Shown here: piece after piece, positions 9,146-17,500 of the stretch
Numbering within the stretch: the stretch's first letter is position 1
How the letters are laid out: each line of letters starts with the position of its first letter
Source of the DNA: Cupriavidus sp. EM10
GTDB lineage: Bacteria > Pseudomonadota > Gammaproteobacteria > Burkholderiales > Burkholderiaceae
DNA: 64,000 nucleotides
Reading direction: 5' to 3'
NCBI RefSeq assembly: GCF_018729255.1
Contig: NZ_CP076060.1
Coordinates: forward strand, 1,302,001 to 1,366,000
Position numbers and translations under genes: made by a program
The notes under the pieces: generated by a model
Database searches by the model: none
What the model saw: the letters and a program-made list of their open reading frames with translations, nothing else
What the model was told of the DNA's origin: nothing

Positions 9146-9412
9146 ATGATGGAAATCAAATTCCAGGAGCAAGACCGCTACGACATCAACAACGAGGGTT
9201 TGCTGTTCCACGCGCTTGTCGATGGTGAGCAAGTGACATGCGTGGTAACACGCGAAGCACTCTGGGAAGGCTTCAGTGCCGACCAGGTGCTGTCGCTGGA
9301 AGAGGCGTTCCGCGCCGGTCGTGACACGATCGAACGCGCGGCCGTGGTGCTGATCGAGCAGGGCGTGCCCCAGCCGGTCGTGGTCAAGCGGGCGCACGTG
9401 GCGCCGGTCTGA
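9146..9412 (+). CDS. DUF1488-family small protein
   Basis: 88 residues, MMEIKFQEQDRYDINNEGLL, with the pattern I associate with DUF1488: a short beta-rich start, V.CVVTREAL in the middle, and a helical end (IERAAVVLIEQG). Tandem ATGs at 9146 and 9149 follow GGAGGG by 5 and 8 nt, so either could be used. No operon partner: it lies alone between a tRNA and the convergent sulP gene. The function is unknown in the family. Confidence 0.75.
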   Translation: MMEIKFQEQDRYDINNEGLLFHALVDGEQVTCVVTREALWEGFSADQVLSLEEAFRAGRDTIERAAVVLIEQGVPQPVVVKRAHVAPV

Positions 9413-9559
9413 AGGCCGACCGACGGTAGCAACCCTCCGCCCGCCGGCTTCGGCCCTGCTTCACCGCAGGCCGGCCGGCGCGCCAGACGCCTGAAGTTTC
9501 AGGGCGCATTTCGAGCAGTTCTCAGCAGTTTTTCAAAGTCTGGTTGTCTGCATCGCCAC

Positions 9560-11419
9560 TCAGGCAGGATGCGTCGTGTCCAGTGTTGCGCCATGCCGTG
9601 GCGCGGGCCGGTCCGTATCGTCCTGTTCCTGCTGGCTTGCCGGGCCGCCCGGCCGCTGGGCGCATTCCTCGAAAATGCGCGCCTGGCATTGCGCGCATAT
9701 TTCCGGCGACAGCTTGGCGATAATCGTGTGAAGTGCCTGCCGCTTGGTCGGGAAGATATGGTCGCTGCCGAGCTTGGCGGTGAATCCCGTCTGCTCCCAC
9801 GTTTCCAGCACCTGCGTGCGCGGCCGGTGGAAATACAGATCGCCCCCTGCGGCGCGTCGCTCGGCCAGTTCGGCCTCCCACATCTCGGCGCCGGCCAGGT
9901 CGATAAAATTCATGCTCTTGGTCATTGCCAGCAGATGCTTCTGCTCGGCATCGACGGTGCGCAGCCAGTGCAGGCGATCGGTTACGTACTGCACCGCGCC
10001 GAAGTAGATCGCGCCTTCCATGCGAAGTAGCTTCAGCTGCGGGCATTCGGGCTGCGGGCGTCGCAGTTCGTCCAAAGGCGTGAAGCGACGGCCAGGATCG
10101 TCGGCATCAGGCACCAGGCTGCGGACGGCCGGGCGCGACGTGCGATAGAGATAGGCCACCAGCGACAGGATCGTACCTAGCAATACCGCCATTTCCAGGC
10201 GGATCACAAGCGTGGCGACGAAGGTGCCCACCGCGATGGCGAATTCCGTGCGCGACAGTTGCGCGATGCGGCGCAGCCGCTGGAAATCGAACAGCCCCCA
10301 GGCCACCAGCATCAGCATGGCCGCGATGGCCGCCAGCGGAATCTGGGCCAGCAGCGGCGCGCTGACCGTGACCAGTACCACCAGCAGCAAGGCCGAGAAC
10401 ACGCTGGCCAGCGGCGTCTGCGCGCCGGCCTCGAAGTTCGGCATCGACCGGTTCAGCGAGCCGCACGAGATATAGCCCGAAAACAATCCCCCCGCGATAT
10501 TCGACAGCCCTTGGCCGATGAACTCGCGGTTGGCATCAACATGCTGCCCGGACCGCAGCGCCACCGCCTTGGCGATCGAGATCGACTGCCCCAGCGCCAC
10601 GATGGTCAGCGCGGCGGCAATGCCCAGCAGGTCGGGCACCGTACGCCAGTTGATGTCGGGCACATGGAAGGGCGGGATGGCCGACGGGATCGGTCCCACT
10701 ACGTTCACATGCTGGGCGCCGTCCCAGCCGCTATGGTTCAGCAGCATCGCCACGCTGTATCCCGCCAGCAGACCCAGCAGCATGAACGGCAGCCGCCGCG
10801 ATACGCGCTTGATGGCGATGGTGACGACCAGCGTCACGGCGCCCACGATCAACGCGCTGCCGTTGATCGTGTCGACATTCTCGAACAGGAAACGCACCAC
10901 GCCGAAGGCACTGGTACCCGTGGGCACTGCCAGGCCGAACAGGTCCTTGAGCGCGTAGAGGCCGATCAGCGTGGCCGCGCCGCACGTAAAGCCGAGCAGC
11001 ACGGACGGCGAGATGAAATTGGCCAGCGATCCCAGCCGCAGCGCGCCCACGGCCAGTTGCAGCAGACCCACCAGCATCGTCACGGCCAGCGCCAGCGCGA
11101 TATAGGCCGGACTGCCCGCAAACGCCACCGGACTCAGCATGGCAAACAGCGCCAGCGAGTTGGCATTGGTCGGCCCCGACATCACGTGCCAGCTTGACCC
11201 GAACAGGGCCGCGACGATGCACGGGATCACGGCCGTGTAGATGCCATATTGCGGCGGCAGCCCGGCCAGCGTGGCAAAGGCCACGCCCTGGGGCAGGACC
11301 AGCACCGCGCCGAGCAGGCCGGCGATCACGTCCGCGCGCAGCGTCAGCGGGGTGACGCGTCGCAGCCAGGGAAACCAGCGTTGCAGGGCCGGGGCAGGGG
11401 CGCGGGCGGCGGCGCTCAT
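9560..11419 (-). CDS. SulP-family anion permease with STAS domain
   Basis: 619 residues. Residues about 25-430 are a string of hydrophobic segments with the SulP blocks (GLLGAVLVLPQGVAFATLAG, PPQYGIYTAVIP, SGPTNANSLALF). A cytoplasmic STAS domain follows (LKLLRMEGAIYFGAV to about residue 560). Inner-membrane import of sulfate or another anion is expected. The C-terminus has an extra cysteine cluster, C-x2-C-x7-C (CAQCQARIFEEC), after the STAS domain, which is not general in the family. The start lies 4 nt after the stop of xthA on the same strand, so the two are probably co-transcribed. Confidence 0.88.
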   Translation of the reverse strand: MSAAARAPAPALQRWFPWLRRVTPLTLRADVIAGLLGAVLVLPQGVAFATLAGLPPQYGIYTAVIPCIVAALFGSSWHVMSGPTNANSLALFAMLSPVAFAGSPAYIALALAVTMLVGLLQLAVGALRLGSLANFISPSVLLGFTCGAATLIGLYALKDLFGLAVPTGTSAFGVVRFLFENVDTINGSALIVGAVTLVVTIAIKRVSRRLPFMLLGLLAGYSVAMLLNHSGWDGAQHVNVVGPIPSAIPPFHVPDINWRTVPDLLGIAAALTIVALGQSISIAKAVALRSGQHVDANREFIGQGLSNIAGGLFSGYISCGSLNRSMPNFEAGAQTPLASVFSALLLVVLVTVSAPLLAQIPLAAIAAMLMLVAWGLFDFQRLRRIAQLSRTEFAIAVGTFVATLVIRLEMAVLLGTILSLVAYLYRTSRPAVRSLVPDADDPGRRFTPLDELRRPQPECPQLKLLRMEGAIYFGAVQYVTDRLHWLRTVDAEQKHLLAMTKSMNFIDLAGAEMWEAELAERRAAGGDLYFHRPRTQVLETWEQTGFTAKLGSDHIFPTKRQALHTIIAKLSPEICAQCQARIFEECAQRPGGPASQQEQDDTDRPAPRHGATLDTTHPA

Positions 11420-11423
11420 CGGC

Positions 11424-12221
11424 TCAGCCGAGCTGGAGCGAGGCCACGACCGGCGTGTGGTCGGACGGCTGGTCCCAGCGGCGCGGTTCCTTGTCGATCA
11501 GGCAGGTCGTGCAGTGCGGCGCCAGGGCGGGCGACAGCAGGATATGGTCGATGCGCAGGCCTGCGTTGCGGCGGAAGCCCATCATGCGGTAGTCCCACCA
11601 CGAGAAAGTCTTCTCGGGCTGCTCGAACATCCGGAATGAGTCGACCATGCCCATGGCGATCAGCGCCTTGAACGCGTCGCGCTCCTGCGGCGATACCAGG
11701 TTCTGGCCTTCCCACTTGGCCGGGTCGTGCACGTCGCGGTCTTCCGGCGCGATGTTGAAATCGCCCAGCAGCGCCAGTTTTGGATATTTGACCATCTCGG
11801 CGCGCAGCCAGTCGGTCATGGCGCGCAGCCAGTCGAGCTTGTAGACGAACTTGTCCGAATCCAGCGCCTGGCCGTTCGGGAAGTACGCGCTGATCAGCCG
11901 CACATCGCCATAAGTGCCGGCCACCACGCGCTGCTGCGCGTCCTCGTAGCCGGGGATGTTGCGCACGACGTCGGTCGGCGCCGGCATGGTGCCGTCGCGC
12001 GCCACGATCGCCACGCCGTTGTACGTCTTCTGGCCCGTGAAGATGCTGTGGAAGCCGGCGGCTTCCAGTTCGGCCAGCGGGTACTTGTCGTCGGGCAGCT
12101 TCAGTTCCTGCAGGCAAAGCGCGTCGACCGGGGTGCCGGCGGCGTCCTGCGCGGCCAGCCATTGCAGCACCTGCGGCAGACGGACCTTCAGGGAGTTGAC
12201 GTTCCAGCTCGCGATTCTCAT
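11424..12221 (-). CDS. xthA: Exodeoxyribonuclease III
   Basis: AP endonuclease / 3'-phosphodiesterase of base-excision repair. 265 residues, the normal length of the bacterial Xth family, starting MRIASWNVNSLKVRLPQVLQ. Active-site blocks visible: NVNS near the start, LCLQELKLPD (catalytic Glu), LLGDFNIAPEDRD (Asp/Asn) and RIDHILLSP..SDHTPVVA at the end (catalytic His). It lies 6 nt after the upstream conserved hypothetical gene and 4 nt before sulP, an apparent operon. Confidence 0.95.
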   Translation of the reverse strand: MRIASWNVNSLKVRLPQVLQWLAAQDAAGTPVDALCLQELKLPDDKYPLAELEAAGFHSIFTGQKTYNGVAIVARDGTMPAPTDVVRNIPGYEDAQQRVVAGTYGDVRLISAYFPNGQALDSDKFVYKLDWLRAMTDWLRAEMVKYPKLALLGDFNIAPEDRDVHDPAKWEGQNLVSPQERDAFKALIAMGMVDSFRMFEQPEKTFSWWDYRMMGFRRNAGLRIDHILLSPALAPHCTTCLIDKEPRRWDQPSDHTPVVASLQLG

Positions 12222-12227
12222 ATGTCG

Positions 12228-12664
12228 TTATTCTTCGGGTTTGTCGTTTTCGCCGGACAGGCCGCGGCTGCCGCCCAGCAGGTCGCGCTGGTCCAGGATC
12301 TCGAACGCGATCTCGGGGTGGGTGTCCATGCTGCGCCGGATGGCGGCTGGAATCGCCTGCCGCGTCTTGCGGCACAGGCCCGGCTGGTCGGCCAGTTCGA
12401 TGCGGAAGCCGCGCGTGGTGCGCACCACGTTATCGCTCGGCGTAATCGTGATCGTGATGCCCAGCAGCGCGTGCATCCGTTCCTGCATCCGGACCAGTTC
12501 GGCCAGCGTGGCGATATTTCTAGTCGTTCTACGAGTTTCTTTTCTTCCTGCTGCGTCAGCTGCAGCACGCGCCGGTCGGCCTGTGGATTTTCCAGCAGCG
12601 CCTCGCGGTTGCAGACGCAGGCGCCCGGCGGACATTCCTTGCGGATCGGGAAAGGAATGTCCAT
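12228..12664 (-). CDS. Conserved hypothetical protein with CPPGACVC motif (apparent frameshift)
   Basis: About 145 residues once the frame is repaired: MDIPFPIRKECPPGACVCNR at the N-terminus (three cysteines), then helical LTQQEEKKLVERLEN, then LVRMQERMHALLGITITITP and a GLCRKTRQAIPAAIRR segment. The frame breaks at 12517-12519, where three T (A on the coding strand) should be four: this restores VERLENIATLAELVRMQ without any other change. It lies between prlC (30 nt) and xthA (6 nt) on the same strand. I recognise it only as a conserved unknown of Cupriavidus and Ralstonia. The N-terminal cysteines could bind a metal, which is a guess. Confidence 0.7.
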
Positions 12665-12694
12665 GAGCCGGGGCGCCTGGTCGGGGCCGCGCGA

Positions 12695-14800
12695 TCAGGC
12701 TACCGCTGCCGCCGTTTCGGCCATGCCGCCATGCCGCAGCAGCGCGTCGATCTGCGGGGTGCGGCCGCGGAAGGCCACGAACGATTCCATGGCCGGGCGG
12801 CTGCCGCCCACCGACAGGATCTCGCGGCGATAGCGTTCGCCGGTCGCGGCATCGAGCACGCTGCCGGACAGCTTGGCGGCTTCCTCGAACGCGGCGTACA
12901 CGTCGGCGGACAGCACTTCGGCCCACTTGTAGCTGTAGTAGCCGGCCGCGTAGCCGCCCGCGAAGATGTGGCTGAACGTGTTCGGCCAGCGCGACAGCGC
13001 CGACTGCGGCACCACGTGCTTCGAATCGTTGATCTGGCGCGACAGCTCCAGCACCGACACGGCGCCCTGCGGGTCGTAGTCGGTATGCAGGTGCATGTCG
13101 AACGACGAGTACACGATCTGGCGCAGCGTCATCATGCCGTTCTGGAAGTTCTTCGCCGCCAGCATCCGGTCGAACAGCGCGCGGGGCAGCGGGGCGCCGG
13201 TGTCGACGTGGGCCGTCATGGTCTGCAGCACCTCGTATTCCCAGCAGAAGTTCTCCATGAACTGCGACGGCAGCTCCACGGCATCCCATTCCACGCCGTT
13301 GATGCCCGACACGCCCAGGTCGCCCACCTGCGTCAGCATGTGGTGCAGGCCGTGGCCGAATTCGTGGAACAGCGTGATCACTTCGTCATGCGTGAACAGC
13401 GCGGGCTTGCCACCCACCGGCGCGGTGAAGTTGCAGGTCAGATAGGCCACCGGCGTCTGTACGGTGCCGTTGTCGCGCTCCTTGCGGCCACGGGCGTCGT
13501 CCATCCAGGCGCCGCCGCGCTTGCCCTCGCGCGCGTACAGGTCGACGTAGAACTGGGCCAGCAGCGCGCCCTGCGGCGACACCACGCGGAAGAACCGCAC
13601 GTCCTTGTGCCAGGTCTCGGCCGTGTCCGGCTGGATCTTGACCGAGAATAGCTTCTCGATCACGCCGAACAGGCCTTCCAGCACCTTCGGCTCCTGCAGG
13701 TACTGCTTGACCTCGTCGTCGGAGAACGCGTAGCGCTTCTGGCGCAGCTTTTCGGAGGCGTAGGCCACGTCCCACGGCTCGATCTTGTCCAGGCCCAGCT
13801 CGGCGGCGGCGAATTCGCGCAGTTCCTTCCAGTCGGCCTCGGCAAAGCGGCGCGCCTTCACGGCAAGTTCGTCCAGGAACTTCAGCACGTCGGATGGCGT
13901 TTCGGCCATCTTCGGCACCAGCGAGACTTCGCCGTAGTTGTTGTAGCCGAGCATCTGCGCCTCTTCCCGGCGCAGCGTCAGCTGCTCGCGCATGTTCGAC
14001 GTGTTGTCCCAGTCGGCCTGGCCGTTGTTGTATTGCGGACCGAGTTCCGAGGCGCGCGTGACGCTGGCCTCGTACATGGTCTGGCGCAGCGCGCGGTCAT
14101 CGGCATATTGCAGGACCGGGAAGTACGACGGGAAGTGCAGCGTGAACTTCCAGCCGGTCTTGCCATCCTTTTCGGCCGCCAGCCTGGCGGCTTCCTGTGC
14201 GTCGGCGGGGATGCCGGCCAGGCGCTTTTCATCGTCGACGTAGAGCGCGTAGGCATTGGTGGCGTCCAGCACGTGATCGGAGAAGGCCTTCGACAACTGG
14301 GCCTGCTGCTCCTGGATCTCGGCAAAACGCGGCTTCTTGTCCTCGGGCAGTTCGGCGCCGCCCAGGCGGAAGCCGCGCAGCTCGTTTTCGAGCAGTTGCT
14401 TGCGGGCGGGCGACAGGCCGGCGAACTCGGGGCCGGCGGCCACGGCCTTGTACTTTTCGTACAGGGCCAGGCTCTGGCCCAGCGACGACCAGAATTCGGT
14501 CATGCGCGGCAGGTTCTCGGTGTGGACCTTGCGCAGTTCGGGCGTGTCCGCCACGGCGCTCAGGTGGCCCACCACGCCCCAGGCGCGGCCCAGCGGCTCG
14601 GTGGCGGATTCCAGGGCTTCCACGGCGGTCAGCCAGGTGGCCGGCGTGGCCGGGTCTTCGGCGCGCGCGACGGCGGCCTGGGCGTCGGCCAGCAGCACGT
14701 CCAGCGCGGGGCTGATGTGCTCCGGGCGGATCTCGGCAAAGCGCGGCAGGTCCGCGAAGTCCAGCAGCGGGTTGTTGGCGCGGTCGGTGGTATCAGTCAT
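12695..14800 (-). CDS. prlC: Oligopeptidase A (M3 metallopeptidase)
   Basis: 701 residues, standard for the family. A Zn-dependent cytoplasmic oligopeptidase that degrades short peptides, including cleaved signal peptides. The zinc motif HEFGH is seen in TLFHEFGHGLHHML, followed by the conserved block GINGVEWDAVELPSQFMENF with the third metal ligand Glu. The start MTDTTDRANNPLLDFADLPR at ATG 14800 matches the usual N-terminus; the upstream in-frame ATG at 14854 adds an unlikely extension. It heads a same-strand run prlC - hypothetical - xthA - sulP. Confidence 0.95.
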   Translation of the reverse strand: MTDTTDRANNPLLDFADLPRFAEIRPEHISPALDVLLADAQAAVARAEDPATPATWLTAVEALESATEPLGRAWGVVGHLSAVADTPELRKVHTENLPRMTEFWSSLGQSLALYEKYKAVAAGPEFAGLSPARKQLLENELRGFRLGGAELPEDKKPRFAEIQEQQAQLSKAFSDHVLDATNAYALYVDDEKRLAGIPADAQEAARLAAEKDGKTGWKFTLHFPSYFPVLQYADDRALRQTMYEASVTRASELGPQYNNGQADWDNTSNMREQLTLRREEAQMLGYNNYGEVSLVPKMAETPSDVLKFLDELAVKARRFAEADWKELREFAAAELGLDKIEPWDVAYASEKLRQKRYAFSDDEVKQYLQEPKVLEGLFGVIEKLFSVKIQPDTAETWHKDVRFFRVVSPQGALLAQFYVDLYAREGKRGGAWMDDARGRKERDNGTVQTPVAYLTCNFTAPVGGKPALFTHDEVITLFHEFGHGLHHMLTQVGDLGVSGINGVEWDAVELPSQFMENFCWEYEVLQTMTAHVDTGAPLPRALFDRMLAAKNFQNGMMTLRQIVYSSFDMHLHTDYDPQGAVSVLELSRQINDSKHVVPQSALSRWPNTFSHIFAGGYAAGYYSYKWAEVLSADVYAAFEEAAKLSGSVLDAATGERYRREILSVGGSRPAMESFVAFRGRTPQIDALLRHGGMAETAAAVA

Positions 14801-14963
14801 GACAATTCCCGGTTGGCGTGCCGCCGGCCAAAGCGCCTGCGCGCGTGGCGGCACGGTTGCCTGTGCAAGATGAGGCCTTTGCGGCCAAATATCCAGTACG
14901 ACTTTGCTATCAGGGCGATTGAGGCGCGGCTGTCGCGCCGTCAGGCCCCCATCCTTACCTTCG

Positions 14964-15821
14964 TCAGGCCAGCCCGGCTACGCGCTCGGCGGCTTCCAGC
15001 GTGTTGATCAGCAGCATGGTGATCGTCATCGGGCCCACGCCGCCCGGCACCGGCGTGATATGGCCGGCCACCTCGCGCACGCCGGCAAAGTCGACGTCGC
15101 CGCACAGCTTGCCGGCATCGTCGCGGTTCATGCCCACGTCGATGACCACCGCGCCCGGCTTGACCATGTCGGCCGTGATGATGTTGCGGCGGCCCACGGC
15201 GGCCACGATGACGTCGGCGTCACGGGTATGGGCGGCCAGGTCGCGCGTCTTGCTATTGCAGATCGTCACAGTTGCACCGGCCTGCAACAGCAGCATCGCC
15301 ATCGGCTTGCCCACGATGTTCGAGGCGCCCACCACCACGGCGCGGGCGCCGCGCAGCGGGTACTGGATCGATTCCAGCATCTTCATGCAGCCGTAGGGGG
15401 TGCAGGGGCGGAACAGCGGGGCGCCGGTCATCAGGGCGCCGGCGTTGGCCACGTGGAAGCCGTCGACGTCCTTTTCGGGGGCGATGGCTTCGAGCACCTT
15501 GTGGCTGTCGATATGCTTGGGCAGCGGCAGCTGCACCAGGATGCCGTGGATCTTCGGGTCGTTGTTCAGCGCGTCGATGCGGGCCAGCAGATCGGCTTCG
15601 GACAGGTCGGCCGGATAGCGGTCCAGCGACGAGTGGAAACCGTTGTCCTCGCAGGCCTTGACCTTGTTGCGCACATAGACCTGGCTGGCGGGATCCTCGC
15701 CCACCAGCACCACGGCCAGTCCCGGCTGGTGGCCGGCGGCGGTCAGGCGGGCGGCGCGCTGGGCGGCTTCGGCACGGATTTGTTTGGCTAGGGCGTTACC
15801 GTCGATCAGTTGGGCGGACAT
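14964..15821 (-). CDS. folD: Bifunctional methylenetetrahydrofolate dehydrogenase / cyclohydrolase
   Basis: 285 residues, complete. It interconverts 5,10-methylene-, methenyl- and 10-formyl-tetrahydrofolate in one-carbon metabolism. Family blocks: [20 protein letters not shown] near residue 40 with the catalytic Lys, [46 protein letters not shown] (NADP binding) and a [15 protein letters not shown] end. It is transcribed in the same direction as prlC, 163 nt upstream. Confidence 0.96.
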   Translation of the reverse strand: MSAQLIDGNALAKQIRAEAAQRAARLTAAGHQPGLAVVLVGEDPASQVYVRNKVKACEDNGFHSSLDRYPADLSEADLLARIDALNNDPKIHGILVQLPLPKHIDSHKVLEAIAPEKDVDGFHVANAGALMTGAPLFRPCTPYGCMKMLESIQYPLRGARAVVVGASNIVGKPMAMLLLQAGATVTICNSKTRDLAAHTRDADVIVAAVGRRNIITADMVKPGAVVIDVGMNRDDAGKLCGDVDFAGVREVAGHITPVPGGVGPMTITMLLINTLEAAERVAGLA

Positions 15822-15976
15822 GGGCGTACGTGACTGGAAAGGCTGGAAGGATGAGGCAGCACGCCGCGCGGATAGCGGACGCGTGCAAAACCCGGATTAT
15901 AAAGGCTTGGCGGGATTCCGAGCCGCCTTGACCGGATGCAAGCGGCGATGCGCCGCCGGCTGCTAGCATCCGGCCG

Positions 15977-16675
15977 ATGGACATCGACGAATCTTCAATT
16001 CCTGAGCTGCTGGCGACCTGGCCGCTGCCCACCCTGGCGGTGGCCGTACTGGCCTGGGCGATCTCCCAGCGGCCGTGGCGGGTGCTGCGCAGCGAGCCGA
16101 TCCAGCACGCCTGGCTCGGCTCGCTGGTATTCCTGGCGCTGCTCTGGACGGCCCGTGCCACGCTGGGCGGCGGGGTGGTGATCCAGCTGATGGGCGCCAC
16201 CCTGGCCGTGACGATGTTCGGACTGCCGCTGGCGCTGGTGTCGCTGGCCATCGCCAATGTGATGTCGCTGTTCGGGCTGGCCTACCTGTCCGGGCAGGTG
16301 TGGCAGGACATTCACTGGGTGTCGCTGGCGCCGCGCTTCATCTGGATGGCCGCCGTGCCGGCGCTGATCACGGCCGGACTGCAGGCCACGCTGCGGCGCT
16401 GGCTGCCCCGGCACCTGTTCATCTTCATCCTGGGCCACGGCTACTTTGCCGCGCTGCTGGCGGCCATCGTGGCGGGCGTCCTGCGGCTGGCCTGGCTGAC
16501 AAAGGCCGGGCTGACCGGCGATGCGGGACTGACCGTGGGCGACACGCTGACCGGCGTGGTCATCATCGCGTTCGGCGAGGCATTCCTGACCGGCATGCTG
16601 GTGGCCATCTTCGTCATCTACCGCCCGCAATGGGTGGTGACGTTCGCCGACGCTGACTATATAGAAGGGAAGTAG
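15977..16675 (+). CDS. CbiM-like energy-coupling-factor membrane protein
   Basis: 232 residues, strongly hydrophobic with about six membrane segments (for example LPTLAVAVLAWAI, LGSLVFLALLWTA, FGLPLALVSLAIANVMSLFG). The end, GEAFLTGMLVAIFVIYRPQW, resembles the CbiM/energy-coupling-factor permease group seen as single genes in beta-proteobacteria. No T or A components of an ECF transporter are adjacent, so transport function is unproven. It stands alone between divergent folD and the convergent response-regulator gene. Confidence 0.65.
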   Translation: MDIDESSIPELLATWPLPTLAVAVLAWAISQRPWRVLRSEPIQHAWLGSLVFLALLWTARATLGGGVVIQLMGATLAVTMFGLPLALVSLAIANVMSLFGLAYLSGQVWQDIHWVSLAPRFIWMAAVPALITAGLQATLRRWLPRHLFIFILGHGYFAALLAAIVAGVLRLAWLTKAGLTGDAGLTVGDTLTGVVIIAFGEAFLTGMLVAIFVIYRPQWVVTFADADYIEGK

Positions 16676-16726
16676 GGTGCGGACAGCCGGCGCGGACCGC
16701 AAGGCCCGCGCCGGCTGTCCCGGGGC

Positions 16727-17359
16727 TCAGCTGTTGCGCGACAGCGCCAGGCGCAGCAGGTCGGCCACGGTATTGACGTTGAGCTTTTCCATGATGTTGG
16801 CGCGGTGCGCTTCCACCGTCTTGATGGAGATGCCCAGGTCGTCGGCGATCTGCTTGTTCAGGCGGCCCGCCACGATGCGCTCCAGCACCTGCTGCTCGCG
16901 CGTGGTCAGCTTGGACAGCAGGTCCTTGGCGGCGCGCTGCTCGCGGGCGGCGGAATGGTCGGTGCGGGCCTTCTGCAGCATCCGTTCCACCAGCGCGCGC
17001 AGTTCGGACTCGTCGAACGGCTTCTCGATGAAATCGATGGCGCCTTTCTTCATCGTCGACACCGCCATCGGCACGTCGCCATGGCCGGTGATGAAGACGA
17101 TCGGGATATCGATGTTCTCGGCGATCATGCGCTCCTGCAGCTCCGGGCCGCTCATGCCCGGCATGCGCACGTCGAGGATCAGGCAGGCCACCGAACCGGT
17201 GTCGTAGGCGGACAGGAACTGCTCGGCGCTGTTGAAGCTGCGCACCTGGTAGCCGTTGCCCTCTAGCAGCCAGGTCAGCGAGTCGCGCATCGCTTCATCG
17301 TCGTCGACGATAAAGACGGTCTCGCCACGATGCGGCGTTGGGCTGGGCGTTGCGGTCAT
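16727..17359 (-). CDS. FixJ-family response regulator
   Basis: 210 residues. A receiver domain (TVFIVDDDEAMRDSLTWLLE; phospho-acceptor Asp in CLILDVRMPGMSG; conserved Thr in FITGHGD; Lys in IEKPF) and a LuxR-type helix-turn-helix (LTTREQQVLERIVAGRLNKQ, then IADDLGISIKTVEAHRANIM). ATG 17359 has AGGAG at 6 nt, so the longer upstream frame is rejected. It follows the sensor kinase gene by 141 nt on the same strand and is its probable partner. Being divergent from aceE, the pair may respond to redox or carbon state; that is inference. Confidence 0.92.
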   Translation of the reverse strand: MTATPSPTPHRGETVFIVDDDEAMRDSLTWLLEGNGYQVRSFNSAEQFLSAYDTGSVACLILDVRMPGMSGPELQERMIAENIDIPIVFITGHGDVPMAVSTMKKGAIDFIEKPFDESELRALVERMLQKARTDHSAAREQRAAKDLLSKLTTREQQVLERIVAGRLNKQIADDLGISIKTVEAHRANIMEKLNVNTVADLLRLALSRNS

Positions 17360-17500
17360 GAAGTCTCCTGGGGCAAAGTCGTTTGCAACGAAGTGTAACT
17401 GCATGCGGCGGCGCGCAACACCCCCAGGCAAATCGTCCGGACGGCCTCCCGATGCCCCGCGGCAGAGGGTCGTCCGGCATGCCCCGGGGTGCTCCCGAGC

